DNA from: Bacteroidales bacterium
GTDB lineage: Bacteria > Bacteroidota > Bacteroidia > Bacteroidales > G3-4614
DNA length: 64,000 nucleotides
Direction of reading: 5' to 3'
Assembly: GCA_017559955.1 (NCBI GenBank)
Contig: JAFYPQ010000042.1
Coordinates: 1-64,000 of the forward strand
The notes below the pieces were generated by a model, which was given only the letters and a program-made list of their open reading frames with translations, searched no databases and was not told where the DNA came from. Positions within the stretch are counted from its first letter, which is position 1. The number at the start of each line of letters is the position of its first letter. Position numbers and translations under genes: made by a program. Below, one piece after another: positions 1 through 7,920 of the stretch.

Positions 1-12
1 ATAGTAAAATAA
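1..12 (+). CDS. 3' end of an upstream gene, probably T9SS cargo
   Basis: The first twelve bases read I-V-K-stop in frame 1. They are identical to the last twelve bases of the stranded sorting-domain remnant at 1340-1351. This suggests that the gene just outside the window also ends in a type IX secretion C-terminal domain of the KVIVK class. Four codons are too few for more than a suggestion. Confidence 0.35.
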   Translation: MVK

Positions 13-23
13 AAAATGTACCC

Positions 24-1127
24 ATGAAATCATACAAATTATTTTTATTGCTAATGTTGTTGTTATTATCGACAAGATTAGTTAAAGCAAACGAAAATCA
101 ACCTTGCGGAATAGATTTAGGAGAATATGCTTTTGGAATACCTGTTGAACAACTTAATTTTAATAATCAAACACCATTCACCTTCTCGTTTTGGGTAAAT
201 ATAAAAGAGTTTAATCATGGCACTTACGGAACGCAATTTATTAATATTCGTAATCCTAACGGAGATTGGATTTCCTGTGATTTTGGGTATTTATGGTCAA
301 TAATCATGACAGAAGAATATGGTAATTTATTAAGGGAAGATATTCTATCGATGAGTACATGGGAAATGGAATGCTCAACAGGAACATTGTTTCAAAACCT
401 TAAAGAATGCCAATTTTATCCTAAAAAATGGGTGTATGTGTCATTCGTATTCTATTATGCTAACTTTCCTCAAATGATGTTATACATAAATGGAGAGCCG
501 ACATTGAAGTATGTTCCTACATATGAAGGAAGTACCCTTCGTCCTTGGTACGACGAATATATAATCATGATAGGAGGTCCTGCCTTTGAAAGAGCACCAT
601 TAAATGCATATATTGATAAAGTTCAATTATATAATAAAGCATTATCTCAAACAGAGATTCAAACAAGTATGACAGACCCATTACTAAATGATGAATCACT
701 TTTGGGCTATTGGGATTTTGAAGATGGAAGTACCACAGATGCAGAAGGCTTTATGCTTGCTGATAATGGAACAATAAAAGCTACGATGTATAAAATACAG
801 CAAGCAGAAGGAGGCATTTCAAGTGGTGCCGAGATTCAACCATTTACCTATGGCGAGGGAGTAAATCCCGAATCTGTATTACAAGGCATTGAGGAAAATA
901 TTATTTCAGATAACAAAACAAAAGCGTATATTGCCAACGGAGTGTTTAATGTTGAAAAAGAGGAAGGCATAACCTCGGTAGAGGTTTATAACTCTCTTGG
1001 CACCCCTCTCTTCCGGAGAGAGACAGGGGGTGAGGATACCTCTATCCAAATTCCTCTTCCTGCAACATTAAAGGGCGTGATAATCGTTAAGGTAAATAAC
1101 GAAGTAATAAAGATGATGTTGAAATAA
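24..1127 (+). CDS. secreted LamG-like protein with T9SS sorting domain
   Basis: The 367-residue product has a Sec signal peptide (about residues 1-22, hydrophobic run ending VKA). A concanavalin-A-like/LamG domain spans about residues 45-235, with the typical FTFSFWVN strand early and GYWDFEDGS late. A C-terminal domain of about 70 residues (from KAYIANGVF) ends in VKVNNEVIKMMLK, in the style of a type IX secretion sorting domain. LamG folds usually bind glycans or proteins, so a cell-surface adhesin-like role is inferred. The last ~200 bp are about 96% identical to the 3' end of the next gene. They carry an internal hairpin, and a second sorting-domain remnant follows out of frame. The C-terminus therefore looks exchanged by recombination. 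Confidence 0.75.
   Translation: MKSYKLFLLLMLLLLSTRLVKANENQPCGIDLGEYAFGIPVEQLNFNNQTPFTFSFWVNIKEFNHGTYGTQFINIRNPNGDWISCDFGYLWSIIMTEEYGNLLREDILSMSTWEMECSTGTLFQNLKECQFYPKKWVYVSFVFYYANFPQMMLYINGEPTLKYVPTYEGSTLRPWYDEYIIMIGGPAFERAPLNAYIDKVQLYNKALSQTEIQTSMTDPLLNDESLLGYWDFEDGSTTDAEGFMLADNGTIKATMYKIQQAEGGISSGAEIQPFTYGEGVNPESVLQGIEENIISDNKTKAYIANGVFNVEKEEGITSVEVYNSLGTPLFRRETGGEDTSIQIPLPATLKGVIIVKVNNEVIKMMLK
912..1102 (+). repeat. 3' sorting-domain cassette, copy 1
   Basis: This block aligns without gaps to 2444-2634 (constant offset of 1532), with 8 mismatches in 191 bases by eye. It encodes the sorting domain of the LamG-like protein. The protein upstream of it is unrelated to the propeller protein carrying copy 2, so the cassette has been copied independently of the rest of the gene. 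Confidence 0.85.
1001..1032. repeat. REP-like palindrome inside coding sequence, copy 1
   Basis: An imperfect inverted repeat is centred on TTCCGG, with arms CACCCC...GGGGTG and TCTC...GAGAG. It lies in frame within the sorting domain and supplies residues around TPLFRRETGGED. The reverse strand reads like the LTPCLSPEERG peptide produced by REP-type palindromes in many genomes. Confidence 0.6.
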
Positions 1128-1351
1128 CTGCGGGTAAAGGAGAAATAACAGTAGCAGTTGGGTTAGACAAAACAAGTATGTATAGTATAAAAGCCGTTAA
1201 TATACAGACAACTCAAGATATATTACTATTGCCAGAAATTACACATAAAGCAGGGAAAGAGATATATAAATATACTCTTTCTCCAGGCTCATATATCATA
1301 GCAGTAATAATTGATGGTAATATAAACGCACAAAAGGTAATAGTAAAATAA
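1127..1351 (+). pseudogene. stranded T9SS sorting-domain remnant
   Basis: After the stop of the LamG-like gene, the +2 frame relative to it stays open for 74 codons. It encodes TAGKGEITVAVGLDKTS ... LSPGSYIIAVI ... KVIVK-stop, which has the form of a type IX secretion C-terminal domain (glycine-rich turn, alternating beta strands, basic end). It has no start codon or signal peptide of its own. The simplest reading is that it was the original tail of the preceding gene, cut off when the cassette now at 912-1127 was inserted or converted in another frame. Confidence 0.6.
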
Positions 1352-1366
1352 ATAAGATATAAGATT

Positions 1367-2659
1367 ATGAGAAAACGAATATTTGTAATAACATTAATGA
1401 TATTTATATCTTCAATCTCTATGTTAAATGCTCAGTATCTGATCTATTTGAGAGAATACAGAAGTGATAGGTTGGCAATTGTAGGGGATGAAATATGGAT
1501 TGCAGGGATGAAAGGGCTTATTTCTTATAATAAAACAACAGGAAAGACCGTAAATCATAACTCAGCAATTAACGTAACATCAAAAGATACAGTATCTTGT
1601 GTAGAAGCAGATATATCAGGTGATATTTACTTTTACAAGAAACATGATAATCTTTATAAATATAGTCCATATAAAGAGTGTAAGAATATTTTGAATTGGG
1701 AAGAAAATGCTTATTATTCTAATTTTAACGTATTAATACAAGATAAAGAGACGGGAGATTTATGGTTGGGAGGTTCCAATGAATTGTATAGAATTAAAAA
1801 CTCAGGGACTTATACCCTTATTACAAATAAAGTCTCTTCTAATTACTCTGTTGTTACAGATATGGATATAGATAATAACAAAACTTTATGGGGCGTTTGT
1901 GAGGCTGGATCCGAACCACCTCTCTTTTATTGCAATACACAAAGCCTTCGTTCCAATTTTAGGTCTTTGAAAGAAGACTTAATTCCAAAAAATGTAATAG
2001 ATTACATATATTCAGTTGAAATTGATGATAGTGGGGAAATTTGGTTTTGTGCTTCAGATGGAATATGTCGATATTTAAAGGATGAAAAAAGTTATGTCGT
2101 TTATAACAATGATAATACATCAGGCATCATGCCTAAAAAAGATTATACAGATGCCGATATAGATTTTGAGATCACAGTAGATATATATTACTCTGCCAGC
2201 GATAAGGATAGCGATGGTAATTTATGGTTCTCATCACCATACCATTTGACAAAATATAATGGAACGGAATTCAAAAGTTATACTTGTCCGGAGTATAAGG
2301 AAGCTCGAGATATAATTTGCGATGAAGATATAGTATGGGTATATTTAAGAGATGATTCATTATTGAAATTTCAGAATGGAGAGTTTACTCAGGTTGAGTT
2401 AAATATTATTCCTTTGAATATGGAAGAAAGCATTGCTAAAGCAAACAAAACCAAAGCGTATATTGCCAACGGAGTGCTTAATGTTGAAAAAGAGGAAGGC
2501 ATAACCTCGGTAGAGGTTTATAACTCTCTTGGCACCCCTCTCTTCCGGAGAGAGGCAGGGGGTGAGGATACATCTATCCAAATTCCTCTTCCTGCAACAT
2601 TAAATGGTGTGATAATCGTAAAGTTAAATAACGAGGTTGTAAAGGTAATTTGTAATTAG
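1367..2659 (+). CDS. secreted beta-propeller protein with T9SS sorting domain
   Basis: The 430-residue exported protein has a signal peptide of about 22 residues ending LNAQ. Propeller blades of the two-component-regulator (Reg_prop) type are visible as repeated GDLWLGG.., GEIWFCASDG.. and GNLWFSSP.. motifs at about residues 123, 227 and 285. A sorting domain from about residue 362 to the end is nearly identical to that of the preceding gene. No histidine kinase or DNA-binding part follows, so this is not a hybrid sensor. A surface or secreted role through the type IX system is inferred. The 13-bp gap after the remnant at 1127-1351 and the strong terminator downstream suggest it ends the transcription unit. 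Confidence 0.7.
   Translation: MRKRIFVITLMIFISSISMLNAQYLIYLREYRSDRLAIVGDEIWIAGMKGLISYNKTTGKTVNHNSAINVTSKDTVSCVEADISGDIYFYKKHDNLYKYSPYKECKNILNWEENAYYSNFNVLIQDKETGDLWLGGSNELYRIKNSGTYTLITNKVSSNYSVVTDMDIDNNKTLWGVCEAGSEPPLFYCNTQSLRSNFRSLKEDLIPKNVIDYIYSVEIDDSGEIWFCASDGICRYLKDEKSYVVYNNDNTSGIMPKKDYTDADIDFEITVDIYYSASDKDSDGNLWFSSPYHLTKYNGTEFKSYTCPEYKEARDIICDEDIVWVYLRDDSLLKFQNGEFTQVELNIIPLNMEESIAKANKTKAYIANGVLNVEKEEGITSVEVYNSLGTPLFRREAGGEDTSIQIPLPATLNGVIIVKLNNEVVKVICN
2444..2634 (+). repeat. 3' sorting-domain cassette, copy 2
   Basis: This is the partner of 912-1102, gap-free and about 96% identical. It carries the same palindrome at 2533-2564 (TTCCGG centre), where one substitution changes GAGACAGG to GAGGCAGG. 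Several of the few differences are synonymous or conservative. Confidence 0.85.
2533..2564. repeat. REP-like palindrome inside coding sequence, copy 2
   Basis: Same position in the sorting domain as the element at 1001-1032, with a single base difference. It gives residues TPLFRREAGGED in the protein. Confidence 0.6.
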
Positions 2660-2685
2660 CTTTTAGTTACTTCAACTGATTTGGC

Positions 2686-2731
2686 TACAGAGAGGGTAAG
2701 TCTGTTTGATTTACCCTCTCTGTATTTTTTT
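2686..2731 (+). terminator. rho-independent terminator after the propeller gene
   Basis: A perfect 14-bp stem (2686-2699 TACAGAGAGGGTAA with 2711-2724) and an 11-base loop are followed by seven T. Confidence 0.9.
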
Positions 2732-2817
2732 AACATATAAAAACTCTTTTTCGAATAATATTTTAATCTTTTCGAATAAAAAATTTGCTATTTTTTTTTA
2801 TAAAGAGATAAAAATTG

Positions 2818-2826
2818 TACTTTTGT
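2818..2826 (+). promoter_or_regulatory. Bacteroidota -7 element before the glycine-lipid operon
   Basis: TACTTTTGT matches the TAnnTTTG(Y) -7 consensus exactly. It lies about 95 bases before the ATG at 2921. The -33 position is only T-rich. Confidence 0.5.
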
Positions 2827-2859
2827 TTGCTCTTTTATTGTCTTTTCAAGCAAAAAAGA

Positions 2860-2875
2860 ATACCTACGTAGGTAT
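2860..2875. promoter_or_regulatory. perfect 16-bp palindrome in the glsA leader
   Basis: ATACCTACGTAGGTAT is fully self-complementary. It sits between the predicted promoter and the start codon, where an operator would act. No regulator can be assigned. Confidence 0.4.
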
Positions 2876-2920
2876 AATTAATTGTTTAATAAAGCATTAA
2901 TAGCTATAATATTTTGCAAA

Positions 2921-3739
2921 ATGGCTAATGAACCATTACAAATCGATTTAGATAAGATTGTAAAAAGCAAATTTCGCAAGGGTAAAGGTCTTCCGAAATT
3001 TGTAATGAATTATCTTAAAAGGACAATTCATCAAGAGGAGATTAATGCTTATTTAAAAGAAAGTTCCGATTTGCAAGGTGTTGACTTTGCTACCGATGTT
3101 AAGAGATTTTTTGAGGTTGATTGCGATGTTTATGGATTGGAAAACATTCCGAAAGATAAAAAATTCATATTTGTAAGCAATCATCCGTTGGGAGGAATGG
3201 ATGGCATTCTTCTTATTTCGATATTAGGGAAATATTTTGATGGCAAGATAAAGGCTCAGGTAAACGACTTGCTAATGAATATAAAACCATTGGCACCTTG
3301 TTTTATCCCTGTTAATTGTTATGGCAAACAATCTAAGGGCTTAGCCAAAAATTTGGACGACGTAATGGGAAGTGATAACCAATTACTGGTTTTTCCCGCA
3401 GGAATGTGTTCACGTCGCCAAAATGGCAAAATTTTGGATTTGCAATGGAAAAAATGGTTTGTAACAAATGCCGTATCACAAGAACGGGACGTTGTTCCAA
3501 TATTTTTCAACGGCAAAAATTCAAAGTTTTTCTACAATTTTGCATCGATACGTGAAAAATTGGGAATAAAGTTTAATATCGAGCTTATATATCTGCCCGA
3601 TGAGCTATTTAAGTCGAAAGGGAAAAAATATGAAATATATTTTGGGAAACCAATCCCTTGGCAAACATTCAACTCAGAAAAAACTCCAAAGGAGTGGGCT
3701 CAATATGTGAAAAATTTAGTGTACGAAATAAAAAAGTAA
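2921..3739 (+). CDS. glsA: O-acyltransferase, glycine-lipid type (GlsA-like)
   Basis: A 272-residue PlsC/OlsA-type acyltransferase. The acceptor motif NHPLGGMDG (about residues 88-96) is the family variant of HX4D, and FPAGMCSRR (about residue 160) corresponds to the FPEGTRS block. In Bacteroides, GlsA adds the second fatty acid to N-acylglycine to make glycine lipids at the inner membrane. The next gene is the matching N-acyltransferase, which strengthens the call. The ATG at 2921 is chosen; an upstream TTG at 2882 would add 13 unconserved residues. It starts an operon with 9-bp and 1-bp gaps. A general lysophosphatidate acyltransferase role is the alternative. Confidence 0.75.
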   Translation: MANEPLQIDLDKIVKSKFRKGKGLPKFVMNYLKRTIHQEEINAYLKESSDLQGVDFATDVKRFFEVDCDVYGLENIPKDKKFIFVSNHPLGGMDGILLISILGKYFDGKIKAQVNDLLMNIKPLAPCFIPVNCYGKQSKGLAKNLDDVMGSDNQLLVFPAGMCSRRQNGKILDLQWKKWFVTNAVSQERDVVPIFFNGKNSKFFYNFASIREKLGIKFNIELIYLPDELFKSKGKKYEIYFGKPIPWQTFNSEKTPKEWAQYVKNLVYEIKK

Positions 3740-3748
3740 TCCACCATC

Positions 3749-4687
3749 ATGGAAGAAATTATAGAGAAAATAGACAGAATTCTTATTAAAGAGGAGTTGA
3801 AGACAGCAACTTTTATTCGTCGCACTCGCAAGTGTAATAACGAAATTTATGTAGTTAATGCAGCTCATTCACCAAATATAATGAATGAGATTGGTCGTTT
3901 GAGGGAGATTGCATTTAGAAGTGGTGGCGGTGGAACAGGTAAATCGGTTGACATCGATGAGTTTGATTTAATGACTCCTCCATGTCGTCAACTTTTTGTA
4001 TGGGACCCCGAAGCAGAGGAGATTTTGGGTGGCTACCGTTTTATATTGGGCGAAGATATAAAATTTGAAGAAGATGGTTCGCCCCGAATTGCGATGTCGC
4101 ACCTTTTCGAATTCTCAAATGATTTTAAAGAGAACTATTTGCCTTATACCATTGAGTTAGGACGCTCATTTGTGGCTCTTGAATATCAATCGTCAAAAGC
4201 AGGTGCCAAAGGGCTATTTGCCCTCGACAACCTTTGGGATGGTTTAGGAGCTATTGCCTCTATTTATCCGCATATAAAATACTTGCTTGGTAAGTTTACA
4301 ATGTACACAGAGTTTCCTGTTGTCGGACGAAATATGATAATGCATTTCTTACGTATCTATTTCCCCGATAAAAACAATCTAATATGGGCTCACAAACCAT
4401 TGGATACAACAACCAATGATGCCGATTTTGAAGGTCTCTTCTGTAAGGATGATTACCGGAAAGATTACCTTACTTTAAATGCCGAAGTTAGAGCCTTGGG
4501 AGCAAACATTCCTCCATTGGTTAGTGCATATATGGCTCTGTCGCCTACAATGAAAACCTTTGGAACAGCCATTAACGATGAATTTGGCGATGTAGAGGAG
4601 ACCGGTATGATGATTACTATCGAGGATATTTTCCCCGAGAAGAGAGCCCGACACATTGATAGTTTCTCAAAAGACGAAGTTCTATAA
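3749..4687 (+). CDS. glsB: GNAT-fold N-acyltransferase, glycine-lipid type (GlsB-like)
   Basis: A 312-residue hemolysin/OlsB-type acyltransferase (Acetyltransf_5 fold). Visible blocks are RLREIAFRSGGGGTGKS near residue 48, the LGGYRF strand near residue 91 and ELGRSFV near residue 131. These are typical of enzymes that take 3-hydroxyacyl-ACP and acylate an amino acid. In Bacteroides the glsB/glsA pair makes glycine lipids, with GlsB adding 3-hydroxy fatty acid to glycine. The pairing with a PlsC-type enzyme nine bases upstream is the main support. The substrate amino acid is inferred from the family; ornithine or serine cannot be excluded. Confidence 0.75.
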   Translation: MEEIIEKIDRILIKEELKTATFIRRTRKCNNEIYVVNAAHSPNIMNEIGRLREIAFRSGGGGTGKSVDIDEFDLMTPPCRQLFVWDPEAEEILGGYRFILGEDIKFEEDGSPRIAMSHLFEFSNDFKENYLPYTIELGRSFVALEYQSSKAGAKGLFALDNLWDGLGAIASIYPHIKYLLGKFTMYTEFPVVGRNMIMHFLRIYFPDKNNLIWAHKPLDTTTNDADFEGLFCKDDYRKDYLTLNAEVRALGANIPPLVSAYMALSPTMKTFGTAINDEFGDVEETGMMITIEDIFPEKRARHIDSFSKDEVL

Positions 4688-4688
4688 T

Positions 4689-5777
4689 ATGAAAAATAAA
4701 ATATCCTTAAAGCTATTGCTGGTATTCATTGTTGCAATATCCTTTATCTCGTGTTTCGATAAAGGGTGGAATATCAACGACGTGAAGGATATTGCCGTTG
4801 GTGCCGGCGATTCGATATTTTTCATATCAAAAAAAGATAAACACCTCTTTTCTGTAAATTGCAAACAAACCTCTTTAATCAGAGACGAAGTGGCTTTAAT
4901 TCAAAAAGAGGAGAAATTCGGCTATGCCGATGAAGATGGCGAGCAAATAATCCCCGATGTATATAAATACGCAACCGTCTTTAACAACAATATGGCATGG
5001 GTTGTCAGAAGTGGAGATGTACCCGGTGTGATTAATCGTAAAGGAGAACTTAAATTCTCTTTACGTGAAGTTGATTGGGTGGAGGTATATATTGAGGATA
5101 TGGCACGCTACTACACAATTGAAAAAAGACAAAAGAGATATGGCTTTGCAAATACCTCAGGAGAAAAGGTTATAATGCCTCTATATTACGATGCCACATC
5201 ATTTAGCGAAGGATTGGCCGCCGTAAAAGGAGTTGATGGTAAGTGGGGATATATCGATAAGAACGGAGTTGTAATAATTCCAGCAAATTTTGACGTTGCA
5301 AAAATTTTCGTCAATGAACGTGCCGTTGTTGCCATTGAAGATAAATGGGGTGTTATTGATAAAACGGGAGAATTTATTCTTGAACCTAAGTTCGAAGATA
5401 TGACTGCCGACGGAGAGCTATTCATTACTTTAAGCAACGACAAATGGGGATGGACCGATATTGAAGGTAACTGGGTTATAAACCCCGAGTATGAAAAAGT
5501 GCTTCCGTTCAGAGAGTCCGATTTGGCTCCTGTTATGATTGACGGTAAATGGGCATACATTAATAAAAACGGGGAGATTGAGATTAAACGTCAGTTTGAC
5601 GAGGCATACCCTTTTGTTGACTATTTGGCATTAGTAAAAATTGGTGATTACTACGGCTTTATAAACGACGATGGCGTATATAAAATAAATCCTCAATACA
5701 GGTATATTTCGCCCGATTACATCAGCAATGCCATATATGGTTTGCCATTCTATTCATCTGTTATGAGTGACAGATAA
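4689..5777 (+). CDS. WG-repeat lipoprotein
   Basis: A 362-residue protein with a lipoprotein signal (hydrophobic run ending FISC, cysteine near residue 22), followed by at least six WG repeats. These appear as KWGYIDKNGVVIIP, KWGVIDKTGEFILEP and KWGWTDIEGNWVINP at roughly 45-residue spacing. WG repeats form an extended beta array whose partners are generally unknown. The ATG at 4689 lies one base after the stop of glsB, so it is very probably co-transcribed with the lipid genes. An earlier in-frame ATG inside glsB would spoil the signal peptide and is rejected. Confidence 0.8.
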   Translation: MKNKISLKLLLVFIVAISFISCFDKGWNINDVKDIAVGAGDSIFFISKKDKHLFSVNCKQTSLIRDEVALIQKEEKFGYADEDGEQIIPDVYKYATVFNNNMAWVVRSGDVPGVINRKGELKFSLREVDWVEVYIEDMARYYTIEKRQKRYGFANTSGEKVIMPLYYDATSFSEGLAAVKGVDGKWGYIDKNGVVIIPANFDVAKIFVNERAVVAIEDKWGVIDKTGEFILEPKFEDMTADGELFITLSNDKWGWTDIEGNWVINPEYEKVLPFRESDLAPVMIDGKWAYINKNGEIEIKRQFDEAYPFVDYLALVKIGDYYGFINDDGVYKINPQYRYISPDYISNAIYGLPFYSSVMSDR

Positions 5778-5795
5778 AGATGGTTCTCAATAATA

Positions 5796-5834
5796 CAATA
5801 AGCAGGTTCTACACAAAGTAGAACCTGCTTATTG
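5796..5834. terminator. hairpin between converging genes
   Basis: A perfect 17-bp stem (CAATAAGCAGGTTCTAC and its complement) encloses the five-base loop ACAAA, between the WG lipoprotein (plus) and the thioesterase (minus). It lacks a long T tract on either side but is well placed for two-way termination. Confidence 0.75.
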
Positions 5835-5852
5835 TTTGTATGAATTTGTGTA

Positions 5853-6296
5853 TTATTTACTTATCTCTCTTTTAAATGGGCGGCCTTCGTAGCGACTGAT
5901 TGCCTCTACGCATTTTTCTGTGATAGGCTCTGCGCTGTTTGTGTTTACGTCAAAGCCAACCATAATTGTTCGTGCTGCTGCTTTTAGTTGGTTTGTATCG
6001 GGGTTTATGAGCTGTTGTGATAGCTCTAAGCTTTTGTTGCCGATACGCAAGATTGTGGTGCGTACCACTACTCTCTCATCCATTAGAATGGGCGACATAA
6101 AGTCTGTTTCAATGCGGGCAATTACCAATCCAATTTCTCTCCAATCAATAAAGTCGGTGTTCCATACAGCTTTAAAATAGGCTACTTTGCCTATGTCAAA
6201 GTAGTTCATGAAAATGGTGTTGTTTACATGCCCCATTGGGTCAAAGTCGTTAAAACGTGGTTGTACCTCTATTTTGTGTTTGTATAGTTTATCCAT
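5853..6296 (-). CDS. acyl-CoA thioesterase, YbgC/FadM hot-dog family
   Basis: A 147-residue single hot-dog (4HBT) domain. The N-terminal RFNDFDPMGHVNNTIFMNYF block contains the conserved Asp and the GHVNN of the family. It would hydrolyse short or medium acyl-CoA or acyl-ACP thioesters in the cytoplasm. It is the last gene of the recF cluster, five bases after the DciA-like gene. The substrate cannot be told from the sequence. Confidence 0.8.
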   Translation of the reverse strand: MDKLYKHKIEVQPRFNDFDPMGHVNNTIFMNYFDIGKVAYFKAVWNTDFIDWREIGLVIARIETDFMSPILMDERVVVRTTILRIGNKSLELSQQLINPDTNQLKAAARTIMVGFDVNTNSAEPITEKCVEAISRYEGRPFKREISK

Positions 6297-6301
6297 CTTT
6301 T

Positions 6302-6592
6302 TTATCTGAATATAATATCTGTTATTGTTTCGCTTCCGGTTGTTTGATTGAGTCTTTCAATTAGTAATGAGCGGTTCATTACTAATTCATTACGAGCTAC
6401 GGATGATGTAACCTCTACATATAAAATGCCTTTGCTTACATATACCTTTCGGGTATATTTTGCCATGGCTTTCCCTATCACCTCTTCCCATTTTTGAGTT
6501 ATGGTAGTTTCGTCAAGGCGGCTCTTCATATTGTTCTTTTTGAGTAGCTCTTGAATTACTTCGCTGATATGTACGGTTTTGCGTCTCTCCAT
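6302..6592 (-). CDS. DciA-like DUF721 protein
   Basis: A 96-residue DUF721 protein. The short N-terminal helix, ITQKWEEVIGKAMAKYTRK near residue 28 and GILYVEVTSSVARNEL near residue 55 fit the domain. DciA is the ancestral loader or regulator of the replicative helicase DnaB. It begins immediately after the recF stop with no gap, a common arrangement that ties both genes to replication and repair. The protein is short and lacks the long tail seen in some DciA proteins, so the loader function is inferred. Confidence 0.7.
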   Translation of the reverse strand: MERRKTVHISEVIQELLKKNNMKSRLDETTITQKWEEVIGKAMAKYTRKVYVSKGILYVEVTSSVARNELVMNRSLLIERLNQTTGSETITDIIFR

Positions 6593-7690
6593 CTATATCT
6601 CTTTTATTACTCCGTTTTCAACGCCAAATAGTTTGAATTTTTTATCGCTTTTTCGAACTATTGCATCCAAATATTCTCTGTTGGTATCTGTTACGAATAT
6701 CTGCCCAAAATCAGGCGTGGAAACCATATTCATGATTCTCTCCACTCGGTTTGAGTCAAGTTTGTCGAATATGTCATCTAAAAGCAATATCGGGTTTTTA
6801 CCTCCCATTTTTTTGAGGTACTCGTACTGTGCAAAACGTAGTGCAATGGCAAACGTTTTGGTCTGTCCTTGCGAGCCTACTCTTTTTATGTTGTGGTCGC
6901 CAAGTTTCATGTCCAAATCGTCGCGATGTATGCCTCGTGTTGTGTATCCTAAAATTTTATCTTTTTCTCTGCTTTCGGCAAGTTGTTCAGCTAATGTTCC
7001 GTCGTTCAGGTGTGATGAGTATGATAGTGTTACACTCTCTCCTCCTCCGCATATTTGTTGGTAAAAACTGTTGAATACAACAACAAAATTGTCTATAAAC
7101 TCTTTTCGACACTTGTATATATAGTTGGCAGAATACTCCATTTGAGCTTCCACAACTTCGTATAGAGCCGTTTCAGAGCCCTCTTTTCGCAACATAGTGT
7201 TACGGGTTGCCAAAGCTTTGTTGTACGAAATAAGAGCCGAAAGGTATTCTCTGTTGAATTGAGAGAGTGTCTGGTCGATAAATTTGCGACGTATATCGCT
7301 GCTCTCCTTTACCAACTCGCTATCCTCGGGCGATACTATTACCAATGGTATATACCCAATATGTTCGGAAAGCCTGCCATACTCCTTTTTGTCTCGTTTA
7401 AAAACCTTTTTTTGTTTGAGCTTTACTCCACAATTTATCTCTGAAAAGTCGTTGGTTTTAGAGTTGCGATAATCTCCTCTTATCATAAAAAACTCCTCGC
7501 CATGCCTAATATTTTGTGTATCGGATATATTGTAAAAACTTTTACAAAACGACAAATAATATATCGCATCCAACAAATTAGTCTTACCCATACCATTATT
7601 TCCCAAGAAACAATTTATGTTATTTGAGAATGTTATATCGGCTTCGGCTATATTTTTGAAGTTAAGTAACGAAATGCTTTCGAGTATCAT
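6593..7690 (-). CDS. recF: DNA replication and repair protein RecF
   Basis: A 365-residue SMC-like ATPase that helps load RecA at single-strand gaps. Walker A GNNGMGKTN is at about residue 31. The signature region is RVGSQGQTKTFAIALRFAQYEYL near residue 275, with Walker B LLLDDIFDKLDSNR near residue 310. The start is the ATG at 7690 (MILESISLLNFKN), which is the usual RecF N-terminus; a longer frame to 7789 adds unconserved residues that overlap the divergent promoter region. It leads a three-gene minus-strand cluster with the DciA-like gene and a thioesterase. Confidence 0.93.
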   Translation of the reverse strand: MILESISLLNFKNIAEADITFSNNINCFLGNNGMGKTNLLDAIYYLSFCKSFYNISDTQNIRHGEEFFMIRGDYRNSKTNDFSEINCGVKLKQKKVFKRDKKEYGRLSEHIGYIPLVIVSPEDSELVKESSDIRRKFIDQTLSQFNREYLSALISYNKALATRNTMLRKEGSETALYEVVEAQMEYSANYIYKCRKEFIDNFVVVFNSFYQQICGGGESVTLSYSSHLNDGTLAEQLAESREKDKILGYTTRGIHRDDLDMKLGDHNIKRVGSQGQTKTFAIALRFAQYEYLKKMGGKNPILLLDDIFDKLDSNRVERIMNMVSTPDFGQIFVTDTNREYLDAIVRKSDKKFKLFGVENGVIKEI

Positions 7691-7816
7691 TATGCAGCCC
7701 TTATATTCTGATTTATTTTGCGAAGATACTAATTTAAAACCGATTTTTTTTAGTTTGTATGTCATTAAAAATGCAAAAATTACGGGCACAAATTTTATTT
7801 ATATCGATAAATATTT

Positions 7817-7825
7817 TATTTTTGC
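7817..7825 (+). promoter_or_regulatory. Bacteroidota -7 element before the TPR gene
   Basis: TATTTTTGC matches TAnnTTTGY and is 96 bases before the ATG at 7921, in the divergent gap with recF. The -33 match is weak. Confidence 0.45.
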
Positions 7826-7920
7826 ACTGAAATTTACGTAGTGTGCTTTATTTTATACGAAAAAATATTGTTATATATGCGTATAAACAACTGAATATTA
7901 ATTAAAAACATTAAATACAA

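Noticed and set aside
2399-2581. 60-codon minus-strand ORF containing LTPCLSPEERG
   Set aside because: It is the antisense reading of the palindrome and sorting-domain cassette; this peptide is a well-known by-product of REP-type repeats and there is no gene context.
1367-2659. Hybrid two-component sensor, from the Reg_prop blades
   Set aside because: The protein ends after the propeller and sorting domain; there is no transmembrane helix, kinase, receiver or AraC domain.
2706-2900. 64-codon plus-strand ORF
   Set aside because: It starts inside the terminator hairpin, runs through the predicted promoter and palindrome, and its composition is plain AT-rich leader DNA.
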